Source: Polytrichum commune
Lineage: Eukaryota > Streptophyta > Polytrichopsida > Polytrichales > Polytrichaceae
DNA length: 64,000 nucleotides
NCBI GenBank assembly: GCA_950295325.1
Contig: OX485808.1
Coordinates: 36,414,527 to 36,478,526 of the forward strand
Direction of reading: 5' to 3'
The position numbers and the translations under genes were made by a program. Shown piece after piece: positions 23,001-33,700 of this stretch (its first letter is position 1; each line of letters starts with the position of its first letter). The notes beneath the pieces are model-generated. The model had not been told where the DNA came from, ran no database searches, and saw nothing but the letters and a program-made list of their open reading frames with translations.

Positions 23001-26000
23001 AGGGTTGTAATACCATATGTATATAATTTATCGAGGAATTTTTGGGATTGTGTTTTGGATTCTTCTGTTAAGTTGGCATATGTAGGGGTAGATTTCCATT
23101 TTAGTTTGAGTTGGGTTTGTTTTATGGGGAATGCTTTGCTTGCGGTGGTTATGTGTATCTCGTATTCTTTGTTCAATAAGAAGAGCGTGCGGGCTATGGG
23201 TGATCTTGAGCAGGCTTGTTGTTTTAGTTTCGGTAGATGTAGGGAGCCCCCGTATTTGGCTGTGATATATTTAGTTAGGCCTTGATATATGATGCCCAGT
23301 TGACCTTGGTCGTTAAGAGCTTGTAGCAATTGTTGGCCTATGCAATGTATGTAGTCCGGTAATAAAGAGGTGGCGTTTATACCAAAATTTTCGTGGGAGA
23401 GGTGGGTAAGGATATTGGTTGTGCTTCTAGGCATTTTACATGCCTCTTTAGTGATTTTGCTAATTATTTTGTCGAGTTTTTTGATATCTGGTTTTGAGAA
23501 GGGTACCGCATAGTACGCGTATGCAATGCGGGGCTTAATAACGGTATCGAGGATTTGTATTTTTTGTTTTAAGCTGGCCGGGGAGTTAGCAAGTAGTTGT
23601 CCTTGTTGTTTGGCTTTCTTTAATGTAATTTCTTTTTGTAAATTCCATTTAAGTGAGGGGACTAATTGGATGCCTAAGTACGTGTAGGGTTCGTTTTGTG
23701 TAAGAGTTGGAAAGTTCTTGTTTTTGTATGTGATGTGTTGTGATTGGATAAAGGCTTTGAAAGTGTTTGGGTTTAGTTTTGACTTATTGGGGCAACCTGT
23801 AATAGCACACTTGGCTAGATTAAGGTCCATGTGTGCCCATTCTGCAAATTTTTGTAATTTAGTGATTTGGGGTTGTATGTTCTGTATTGTATCGGATAGG
23901 ATGGCTAAGTCGTCGGCATATGCTGACGTGGTACACGATGATGGGGATGTGCTAAAGTGATAACCCTTGTTATATTTTTCTAGCCAACGCAGGAGCGGTT
24001 CTAAAAAGATAATAAAAAGATATGGACTAAGGGTGTCGCCCTGGATGGTGCCCCGGCTAATGTTAATTGGAGGTGTTGTGCCAAAGTGGCTCCCCGTGAA
24101 TGAGGTGGTAGAATCTCTGTATATATTGCCTATGATTTCGATTGCATCTGTAGGATATCCGAGATCTTCCATGAGTGCTAATAGTCTGGCATGATCAATA
24201 GATCCGAATGCGTTTCTAAAGTCTATGTATGTGATATATATGTCTTTGTTTATGAGTTTGGCATCTTCAAGGGAGGCTAGGATCATCTGAATTTGTCGGG
24301 AGGTATTTCTTTGTGGGCGAAAGCCTTCCTGGCTGAAGTGTAGCAATCTGTGCTGTTCGCCATAACTGGTGAGGAGAGTTGTAATAGTGCTGGTATAGAG
24401 CTTATAGATTGTATTTGCGAGTGCGATTGGCCTGTAGTTGGCCAGTTGGGTGGGGTCTTCTTTTTTGTGTAAGAGAATGGTTTTACTGTGTTTCCACTGT
24501 GTTGGAATTTCTCTTTGTTTATAACAGTGGTGAAAGAATATGTATATTAGGTCGTGGCATTGTGGAGGTAATGTTTTAATTATATCGTTGGGAATATTGT
24601 CTGGTCCGGGGGCTTTCCCTTTGGTTAGTCTTTTTACGCATTTGTCGTAAGTTGCTCTAGTAAATTGTGTGGTAATTTTTGTGTTTTACGGTCCTCTTTT
24701 TTCTAGTATTATACCGTCTTGCGTGTGCCATGGGTATTTGCGGATTGCACACATACATGTGTCTGGGTGGTCTATTGTGTCTTCGCAGTTGGGGGCCTGA
24801 CGTTGAAATGACGATTGTTGGGTGCGATATATTTCGTGGGCTATATCCGAGGGGTTGGTTAGTATGGTTCCCTGTGGGTTTTGTATGCAGTCTAGGGAAT
24901 TTTCGGTTGTTGGTTGGAATATCTTTTTGTGGATGGATTTAGGTTTAGTATTGAGTAGAGTGCGATATTTTTTTATGGTAGTTTTGATGTTGAGCATGGC
25001 TTGTTTGGCGGTAATTTTGTATGCTTCGTTTTTTGCTGTTTTGCCTATAGTGGCTAACGTTTCTATCCATTGCGTTTGTTCGGTGTGGTTAGTAGGGGGT
25101 GGAGGAATGTGAATATTTAAAGGTGAGAGTAATGTTATTATGTCTGGGTGGTTTTGAAGTTGTGTGTGGGGGTATTGACATGCCACGTGGATGGCTTTGC
25201 GGATGTTATGGTGTGTCTTAAGGTGGGATTTCCATCTTTTTTGTTGTTGTCTAGGGAGGAATCCTCCTTGTAGTTTGGCTCTGTGTGGGAGTGGGGGTGT
25301 TGGTTGGGACATGCATGTTTGTTCTATGCATGTGCTAAGGGAGCTTATTATTTCTTGGAAGCGGTCTTTGGCTTCTTGCCATTGTTGGTGTGTGAATTGT
25401 TCTTGTTTCAGAATGCTTGTGAGGTTGGTTATTGCGAGGTTTTGTTTGTCGAGGAATGTAGTGTATAAGGTCTGTAGGTTAGTTTCTGACATAGGGTAGG
25501 TGATTCGGGGGCTGGGACTAGGGGTTGGTGTTGTTTTGATGATAACGCTATTGGGGGCTAAAATTAATTGTACCGGGTAGTGATCGGAGTTTTGGTTGAG
25601 GTTGGTGATTGTGTGGCTTTGTAGTGTATTATGATTTGGGATGTTAGTGTAAAAACCGTCAATGAGGCTTGTTAGTGTGTAGTTATGTCCTCCTTGTCTT
25701 GTATGACTTGCTTGGTTGTGGATTATGTTGAGACCTATGCTTTGGGTGAATCTAGCCCATTCGTAGTCATTTGGGTTAGGGGGGGATGTCATCCCGTTGG
25801 ATGATCGTCCTTTTAGTAGTATGTCTCTGTTAAAGTCTCCGGCAAGGATGATGTGAGATGTTGGGTGTTTTGTGGTTAGAGTTTGGATTTGGGTTTGGAT
25901 TTCTTGCACTAAGTGCAAGTCTTGAGGGTGTGTGGGCATATACATATTTATGAGGAGTATGGGGGTGATTGGTTTATTTTTTATCATGATAATTTGTAGA

Positions 26001-27112
26001 TATGATGATATTGTGCTTGGGGTGGGGATCTTGGTTATGTTTTCATTTGTGTGGATGGCTTTTGGTATCATGATAAGTGTGCCTCCTCTGGCTTTGTTGG
26101 TTTCGGAGTATCTGTTTGGTTGTTGGATAATGTTATTTGAGTTGTTATATATGATTTTATAGTTTTGGAGTTTTCTATCTATGTAAGATGTGGATTTGAA
26201 TTTGTGGATTTTGGTTTCTTGGATAAGGATGACATGTGGGTCCTTGTGTAGTGTTTGTGTGAGTTCTAGTATGCCGGGGAGGCTGGTATTGATGCATCCT
26301 GCATTCCAAGTTATGATTTTTAGTTGTGACGTAGAGTGTGTGTCGTCGATTGTGGTGGTGTGTGGAGTGTGGGTGCTTTGTGGCGGGTTTATGTTCGGGT
26401 GGTATCCTATGATTGGATGGGTGCATTTAGTAAGTTCTTGTAGGATTTGTGGGGATATGTGTGGTAGTTCGTTTTTCAAGGTGGTTATATTTGTGGTTTC
26501 ACCTTTAGCTATTTTTGTGTTGATATGTGTGTAAGGTTGAGCTATGGTGGTGGCCTTTGGGTTGTGGGTGGGGTTGGTTTTTAAGGGGATGTGTGGTTGT
26601 GTGTTATTGGAAAGTTTGTGTATATTCCGTAGTAGGGTATGACCTATCGGGTCCATGCCGGTTATCATGCGTTGGTTGCATATTTGTGGTAGAGGGTTAT
26701 ATGTTATTATGAGGACATATATTTGGAGGTGGATTGGGTATTTTGAGAGTAGTGACTTGTGTTTTTGGAGATGGGATAGTTCATGGTTAAGGATGTTTTG
26801 TGTGCCATGTGTTAGGTGGGGTGTGAATAGGCTTTCTAGGTGTGTGTAGCGAGGTTTGAACGATGTTGTATTAGGTATGAAATATTGCTTTTGTCTTTGT
26901 TTGTATTCTAAGGGGAGGTTTTGGGTGATGTTTGAAAGTGGACCCGGGTTGGGATGCATGTCTCCACCAAGTAGGATGATTTTGGAGTTGTTCCATGTGT
27001 AGTAGTGGATGGGTATGTATTTGGGGGATTTTAGATGTTTGTGAGATATGTAGTAAATGTAGCCTATGTGGGTTATGTGTTGAATGGGTGGTGGTGTTGT
27101 GGCGTATGTCAT
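20058..27112 (-). pseudogene. LINE ORF2 polyprotein (2A-like, APE, RT, RNase H, CCHC, REL-like)
   Basis: About 2,350 codons, much longer than usual LINE ORF2s. From ATG at 27112: a 2A-like GGDMHPNPGP at residues 49-58; an APE endonuclease with ITWNAG (266-271), IQET (297-300), AGDFN and NSDHYP; in-frame TAA at 24686-24688; RT with GKAPGPDNIPN, then ITYIDFRNAF and the YADD box at 23909-23920; about 600 unassigned residues; a frameshift near a 12-base C run (plus-strand G run 21507-21518). The next frame (21431-20058, numbered from its first Met) has RNase H with Glu32 and Asp55, the YTDGSF Asp just upstream, C238-x2-C241-x9-H251-x4-C256, and RPD327-329 with FIEFT (354-358) and KHAKY (372-376). 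It copies element RNA into DNA at a nicked target. Confidence 0.88.
26939..26983 (-). other. 2A-like peptide motif at the ORF2 N-terminus
   Basis: Residues 44-58 read KIILLGGDMHPNPGP, a hydrophobic run followed by D-x-H-x-NPGP. The 2A consensus is D-x-E-x-NPGP, where the ribosome skips the last Gly-Pro bond. Related motifs at the same N-terminal place are known from animal and trypanosome APE-type LINEs. The His in place of Glu may weaken activity. If active, it would release a 57-residue leader from the polyprotein. Confidence 0.6.
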
Positions 27113-27425
27113 TTGTGAGAAACATGGAGTGGGAGTGGGAGTGGGATTGCTTATGTTGTGTGGGTGGGAGTGATTATGGTATGGGTTGGTGATAGAATTT
27201 TTTGGGTTTGGGTGGTTTATATTGTTTCAGTATGGTGTGTGTTGTGGTGTGTTATGTGTGATTAGAGTGGTGGAGGGGACCCATAACATTGAGATGATAA
27301 TGGCATAGAAGAGGCTAGTAGTGAATGTTTTAGTGCATGTGCACTTTTTATTTATATATACAAATATAATATATAGGAGACAAATGTTGTATGTAATCAT
27401 CGACCTTGTAGATGCTATGGGGTTG

Positions 27426-27744
27426 CTATTCATTTTGGGAATTTGGGCCTTTGTGGTAACTTGATGGGGAGTGCCTATAGTGACTAGTGTTGAAGCTCGG
27501 GGGCGCTAGTTGTGGCGTGTTGGTGTTGTCCGTTGGGTTGTGTGGCATGTGTGGGAGTCGTGCGGGGAGGGGGGGCTCCGGTAAGGTGGCGGCGATTGTT
27601 TGCATGATGTTGTGGATGCGGTGATTCGATTGTTGAAACTCCATGGCCATTGCACTCATGATGTTGTGGATGTTGGCCGCGTGGGATTTGAGTGTTTCCG
27701 TGGATGCCTCGATTCTCGCGTCCGTGTTGTGGTTAATGGTTAAT
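27426..27744 (-). pseudogene. LINE ORF1, 5'-truncated
   Basis: The frame is open from the element edge at 27744 to the stop at 27426. The apparent Met at 27749 belongs to the duplicated flank, so the true start is lost. The visible part has a heptad-like region (about 27720-27600: RIEASTETLKSHAANIHNIM) that may form a coiled coil. A Pro/Ser-rich tail follows. LINE ORF1 proteins are usually RNA-binding chaperones, but no zinc knuckle or RRM is seen in what remains. Confidence 0.5.
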
Positions 27745-28221
27745 AGCATACTAATGGCAAGTTACACTTGTGTACACTTTAGTCAACTTGTACCCCATTG
27801 TGTAACATATGCATCCACATCATAACACTATTGAACATGCTCATGTCAAGATATTAGGAAGTGCACTTGAACGCCAAGTGTCATGAGTTGAAACTTATGG
27901 TGAGGGTGTTAATCATCAACATAACCTAAGATATGCCTCAAAATACAGCAAGTGACACTAAATACCATAAATAGTGTAGTATATTGATACATGCAATACA
28001 ATTGCCTTTGCAAATAGGTTGCCTCTTTACACATGCCAATTACCTTGGGTGAAAACCACTTAAAAAACCCTTGTAACTTTGTTTATTCATATATATGGCA
28101 CCCACATTTGAAATAAGTACTATAATTGTATTAGTTTACTATGGTAGAAAATACTGAAAATAGTGTAGAATGTCGATATATTAGTGTGGGCCAACCTAAT
28201 TGCAGATATCAGTGCACTAGA
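27745..28221. repeat. Right copy of the 477-bp direct duplication flanking the LINE
   Basis: Pairs with 19414-19890 (constant offset 8,331). At its right edge the sequence continues as in repeat copy A (ACCACTTTGATGGCATTTAT), whereas the left copy gives way to the LINE tail. Confidence 0.9.
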
Positions 28222-31200
28222 CCACTTTGATGGCATTTATCTGTTGTCTCCCATGCACAAAATTTGCATGTGTGGTGGCATTTGACAGTGGGCTAGAGTA
28301 ATTATCTATACCAATCACATTAGTTCTGAACCCATGCTATATCTCTTAGTTTGAAATTCGTGTGGCTTAAAAAATCACATCATGAATTCATTGTCCAGAA
28401 TTATAGACAAAAACAAAAGAAGGGGGAAAAAGAGAGTTGGGCATTATTTAAAAATGACATGATTGAAAGCCTAACTTCAAATTTGAAGTCCCAATCACAG
28501 GTAGAGTGGATTTGGGGAAGCTTAAAATTGGTAGGGTAACTCTGTCAACTTTTGGTGGGTCCACACTCTGGAAGCATGAGACTAGTATTGGGAGCCACAA
28601 AATTTTATGCTGTAAAAATTATCAATTTAAAAATACCATATGCCTCAGGACAGACGGAAGCCCTTATGATGGCCCCAATGGCCCACTCATTCAAGAGGCC
28701 TTGGGGCTACCTTGGGCTTGTTTGGCCAAAGGCTCACCCCCACTCATGCTCTACTCTTTATACAACGAGGTAGCTTTGAGGCAAGTAAGGCACACATACT
28801 CGGATGTTTGCCATAACATCACTCAAATGCATTCTCCTTCTCTTCTCTTTCTAATTCTAAGTAGTGCAATGCAGGGGACTCATATTCAGTTTGGCTAGTT
28901 GTAGATTCCAACATCCTAGCTCTTTGTGCCCAAATCTTATGTGGCAATCTGCCTGGCCCACGGAACAAATGAGAGACTTTCAGTAATGTTAAGGCCCTTG
29001 CCTCCAAGGAACCAGTGTACATGTTGTTTTGCCCCAGCCTGAATTCAGCCTTCCAAAAATAGTTGCGTCAAACATCATCATATACTTCATGATGTTAAAT
29101 GATAATCATGGTTTCTTTTTTAGTAAAATAGTCTATACTAAACAATGTGGTTGTAGATACATTGTTCCTTATTGCCGGTGCAACTTACAAACATAAATGT
29201 GTGCAGACAGTGGGTGCGGGAAAATGTGTGCAGACAATGTGCGGCAATTTCTAGATGTTGGTGGTAACCCTAAACTCTACACGAGGCCTACATAATGCCA
29301 ATCTGGAGCAGGAGGCCTGCACTTGGACTTGGACCCAAGGAAGGCGTGCAGTTAGTAACTGTTGAGGGGTTGATCACACCAACCAATTTAAACACCATCT
29401 GTCGGCATCTCCGGCTTTAATAGCGTGAAAAGTGGTGGACCAACATTATTTATGAACATAATCCCCAACAATTTCATGGTTGATACCGGGCGGAAAGTTT
29501 GGTGTGATTGAGGCATGAGCTTCATCTAATTTGGCTTGGGATCTGGGTCCCATAGTTCAATAAGGGCTGGTTTACACTATGGACCATGAAGTGGGACCAT
29601 GAAGAGGGTTTGTATCAATGGTCTGAGTTCAAGGTCCAATTTCCATGGTTTGACTTCTTAGAAAATCAATTTTGAAAGCCTTGGGTCCCTCACTAGGTGT
29701 AAACTAAATGTGGACCAAGAATAATGACCATGCACCAAAAAGTGCATGTGCTGATTTTTTTAATATATGCCCAAAAAGGGCAATTTTGAAAAAATAAAAA
29801 TAAAAATTCAAGTATGCTCATTCTCTTGTCTTCTTATGGGCTTTACTTGTCTTGGCTTCTTGTTAAATGTGTCAAAGATATGGCTTGCAATTCTTCTCAC
29901 AACATTTTTTACAAAAAGAAATGAGCAATTTAGTTTGTACATGTTAAATGTAATTTACATGTGACATGTACCTTGTGTTGTACATTGAGCATTATTTGCA
30001 ACCCGCTTCACCATGTGTACTCAAATTCTTGAGTTCTAGATGTCTCACATTGTTTGATGAAACATGTGGGAGCAAGTTTAAGGGATAGGGCATGAAAGAA
30101 ATGGTATGTCTCATGGGCTATGATATGATCTAGGCACTTAGAGGGTGGATTTGCCTCTCAAAATTCATTACATCACTTAGATGTTGAAAATTGTGCCTTG
30201 TGAGCCTTACGTAGTGAGAAGAGTTGTATATAAAGCCCCCCCAAAAAATTTCATTGAAAAATTTATTATAGCGGCATTTCTTTGCCAAGGGCCCTTGCGT
30301 TTTCCTACCAGACCACCTCAATCGCCTCCCTTACGGGAAAACCCATTGGACCATTATCAATGTATTAATTAGGCCTTAAAATATGTCTTTTGGGGACCTG
30401 GACCTCCATGGTCACTCTACCATTTTTTCTTTGATGTAAACCAAAGTGGTCCCAGGACGAGCTTAGTAGCTAATCAACGCTCTTGTAGTGCCCCGGGACG
30501 ACTTCCTCGTCCATAGTGTAAATTGGCCCTTAGTGTCGACTTCCATGTAGGTCGCTTGTCCACTAGATTCCAAAAAAATAATGGGTCGGAGGTGTTCTCG
30601 TGTACTTAAGCGAAAACCGGCATCCAACTATATTATGGCAATTTGTTAGACTAAGGAGGGTTGTGGACATGGGCTTTAAGACTTCCATGCATCCATGAAA
30701 GAATCTTCAACCTACAAATTTTGATCACCGAAGGTTTTTAGGATTAGTTTTAGGAGGAGGAAGAGGTCTTAATTTGGAGGAGGAGGTGAGTAGGTGGGCG
30801 TGGATTTGAGAAGATGGGAGTAGCTACTTGGCGCATGTGAACCTTACCCCACCAAATTCCCTTTACATTTGGACAAGTTTGTTCCTTAGGATGAGTTTTC
30901 ATGTAGGCCACTTGCCCACTAGATTCTAGATAATAGATGGTCGGAGGTGTTCACATGTAGTTCAGCACACCCCGCTATCCAACCACATTATGGTGGTCTA
31001 CTAGAATGTGGAGGGCCATGAAGACAAACATGTAGACTTGCATGTGTCCGCTAAAGAATATTCAACTTTCAAGTGCCAGTCATTGAAAGATTAAGACCGG
31101 TTGAAGACTCATAAAAAACCAAGGTTGGTCTAGACCTCCATCCTTGATAACCGGGAGGGGGAGGTTAGAAGGTGGACCCGGGTTTCAGAAGATGGGAGGT

Positions 31201-31400
31201 AGCTAGTTGGCACATACGAACCCTACCCCACCATATTCCCTCGACATTTGGGCGGGTTTGTCCTTATTCACACTAAAATCTGGTAGGCGACCGGCCTACA
31301 TGGAAACTCACCCTTAGCCGACCCATTTGGCATCTGGAGACTGGAATCCAGTTTTGTCGATGGTGGGCAGTTTACCTCACCATAGCCACAGTATTCTGTC
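28222..31400. repeat. Long dispersed repeat copy B, right part
   Basis: Continues the copy-B repeat after the LINE. It matches 10540-11450, then 13545-13720, 14740-15130, 16540-16830 and 17100-17340 of copy A in order, without the two hAT elements. About 950 bases (29570-30530) have no counterpart in A. That part includes CCATGAAGTGGGACCATGAAG-like sequence and the complement of similar words near 30400-30480, perhaps another insertion. No gene is supported. Confidence 0.7.
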
Positions 31401-31465
31401 AGCATCACTTGACTTAGTTGCCAGTGTATTCTCTCGCCATCGCGAACGTACTTTGTAGGCATTGC

Positions 31466-31898
31466 TTAGGGCGTCCCCAGCAGCCTCGCCACAGGGCATG
31501 CCAACGCCAAAAATGGGGCATCCCGGGTTCTTAGGTGGCGGTACCGGCATAAATTGATCCCCACCAATGTCCGGTCCGGCATAATTTAGAAGCGGCCCGG
31601 GTATAGTAAAGGCCTTCCAACGCCATAAATGGTTCATATGGCGGCCCTCCTCCGGCCCGCCAAGAGATTACTTTAATATCAAATACTCCGATATCCTACT
31701 TTATCCCATGTCAGATAATAGGTGTCGTTGTCTTATTGATTGCTTCCTAATTATACCGGGGGTATGCCTAGGCTTTGGTGGGCTCTGACTCAAGATGAGC
31801 GGCCCCGCCCAAGATGGAGGGCTCCCCAAACACCCTAAACACCATATAATACATTATTTTTGGCGGGTTGCTTACTATCTCTCCTGGGGATGCCCTTA
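31466..31898. mobile_element. Tourist-like MITE, 427 bp, copy 1
   Basis: The element is 31469-31895. The ends are GGGCGTCCCCAGCAG and, inverted, GGGCATCCCCAGGAG. It is flanked by TTA at 31466-31468 and 31896-31898. Its reverse complement recurs at 32100-32526 with the same length. Confidence 0.9.
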
Positions 31899-31949
31899 AT
31901 AGTGGCAGTGGGTTCTGTTGCCATAATCAAAGCGCTTTGTCGGCATGAC

Positions 31950-32712
31950 TTAGGGCCACTTTACACCTAGAGGCCGGGCCAATTCCCCTTGAGGCTGATT
32001 GCATGAAATTTCAGCCCCTTTTGGGTTGGAGGCCAATCTCAACTATACATTATAATAAGAGTATAATGTGGGTCAATTTTTTCATATGTAAAGGCCTTAG
32101 GGCATCCCCAGGAGAGATAGTAAGCAACCCGCCAAAAATAATGTATTATATGGTGTTTAGGGTGTTTGGGGAGCCCTCCATCTTGGGCGGGGCCGCTCAT
32201 CTTGAGTCAGAGCCCACCAAAGCCTAGGCATACCCCCGGTATAATTAGGAAGCAATCAATAAGACAACGACACCTATTATTTGACATGGGATAAAGTAGG
32301 ATATCGGAGTATCTGATATTAAAGTAATCTCTTGGCGGGCCGGAGGAGGGCCGCCATATGAACCATTTATGGCGTTGGAAGGCCTTTACTATACCCGGGC
32401 CGCTTCTAAATTATGCCGGACCGGACATTGGTGGGGATCAATTTATGCCGGTACCGCCACCTAAGAACCCGGGATGCCCCATTTTTGGCGTTGGCATGCC
32501 CTATGGCGAGGCTGCTGGGGACGCCCTTAGAGTCAAGAAGCTACGCCGATTCAATAAATCTAGCATAATCCAACTGATCTAGTATAATATAACATAGAGC
32601 CGTTCATATTTCCACATAATCCAATGGATATAGTTCGTTGAAAAAAGCATATTTTATTAAGAAAAGTTTTTTCTAATTGAAATGTGGTATTGGCCCCGAG
32701 GCCAAGAATTGC
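31950..32712. mobile_element. Tourist-like MITE (family of 8921-9453), truncated and interrupted
   Basis: Begins GGGCCACTTTACACCTAGAG at 31953 after TTA. It follows the reverse complement of the element at 8921-9453, is split by the 427-bp MITE at 32100-32526, and stops at about 32712 (GGCCAAGAATTGCC) without its second terminus. The element is therefore older than the nested insertion. Confidence 0.8.
32097..32529. mobile_element. Tourist-like MITE, 427 bp, copy 2 (inverted)
   Basis: The element is 32100-32526, flanked by TTA at 32097-32099 and 32527-32529. It is the reverse complement of 31469-31895 at equal length and with few differences. It inserted into the older MITE that starts at 31953, whose sequence resumes at 32530. 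Confidence 0.9.
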
Positions 32713-33700
32713 CATTAGTGTACACAAATGAAACTTGCCATTAGTATGCTCAAGAACTACGTCCAAGAAGAACCGGCGGTTAGTTACAGATGAACCGGTT
32801 GCGTTCGAGAAATAACCGGTTGAAGTTGGAGACTTCAAGAGAATTACCGATCATTTTGGAGGAATCTATAGAATATACCTCAAATGAATGAAGCAAAAGC
32901 GGAAGATGTCAACATGTAACTGGTTGTATTTAAAATCACTAGGATCTTGATTGACTATGCCCAACAACTTCCCAGGCACAACTCAAGAATATCTTCCTCT
33001 TCTATACGAAAATGTGGAGACATGGCACTTGCCATTAGTATGCTTAGAAATATCTTCCCGTTGCATACTAAAACGCAAGACTATCTAAAGTACTACTCTA
33101 AATGCCATACTGTAAATATATTCTCACATAAAGAAGTAACTTATGTTGACAAATATAATCATATTGGTGATTAGTGGGTGTGGCACTTTGAGACCTCTAG
33201 ACGACCTCTGGGCATCTATTTTAAGCCCTTTGCAAATAGTGGATGCTACTTTAAATACCATAAATACTGCAATGATCTGGCTTGAAGTGTGGAAAAACAG
33301 AATATGTTACGGAAGTTATGGGAGACTCAGACACTTCTGTCGGCATGTAAGTTAAGTTGGACGGAGGCCTTTGAAAAGTCAAGGCCAGGAGGTACCAGTG
33401 CCCAACATTCCCTATGCCACCATGCCCACTTGGACTTGGCAATATTTATTTTATTTCTTATTTCTTTTTGCACAAATTGAAGGCTTACTAATGTCTTGGC
33501 ATGAGTACGTTCAACAATGTTATAAAGTGTATGCCTATGTTACACAATGGTCTACAACTTGACTAAAGTGTACACAAATGACAGTTGCCACTAGTATGCT
33601 CAAGAAGAATATCTTCCTCTTGTATATTAAAATGTAAAGACATGACGCTTGTCATTATTACGCTCAAAAGGTTAGACCCTTTACATGACACTAAATACCA
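32713..33700. repeat. Mosaic of repeat pieces, no gene
   Basis: Contains several inverted or direct pieces of words seen in repeats A and B, such as GCCATTAGTATGCTCAAGAA at about 32730 and variants at 33020 and 33580. It also contains an inverted copy of repeat F (32769-32970). Short frames here are not conserved. Confidence 0.6.

Larger units (their letters stand above)
19891..27744 (-). mobile_element. LINE with APE, RT, RNase H and an R2-like C-terminal domain
   Basis: A 7.85-kb non-LTR retrotransposon on the minus strand. Order from its 5' end: truncated ORF1 (27744-27426), a 310-base spacer, then ORF2 (27112 to 20058). The 3' end is a T/C-rich tail, seen on the plus strand as repeated AAAAG units at 19890-19921, in place of poly(A). 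Both ends abut the 477-bp duplication. ORF2 is broken once by a stop and once by a frameshift, so this copy is young but probably dead. Combining an APE-type endonuclease with an R2-like CCHC and PD..E domain resembles the Dualen/RandI clade of green algae. Confidence 0.88.

Noticed and set aside
24679-27192. Many plus-strand frames across the LINE
   Set aside because: They are shadows of the minus-strand ORF2, rich in Trp/Cys/Val from its skewed base composition.
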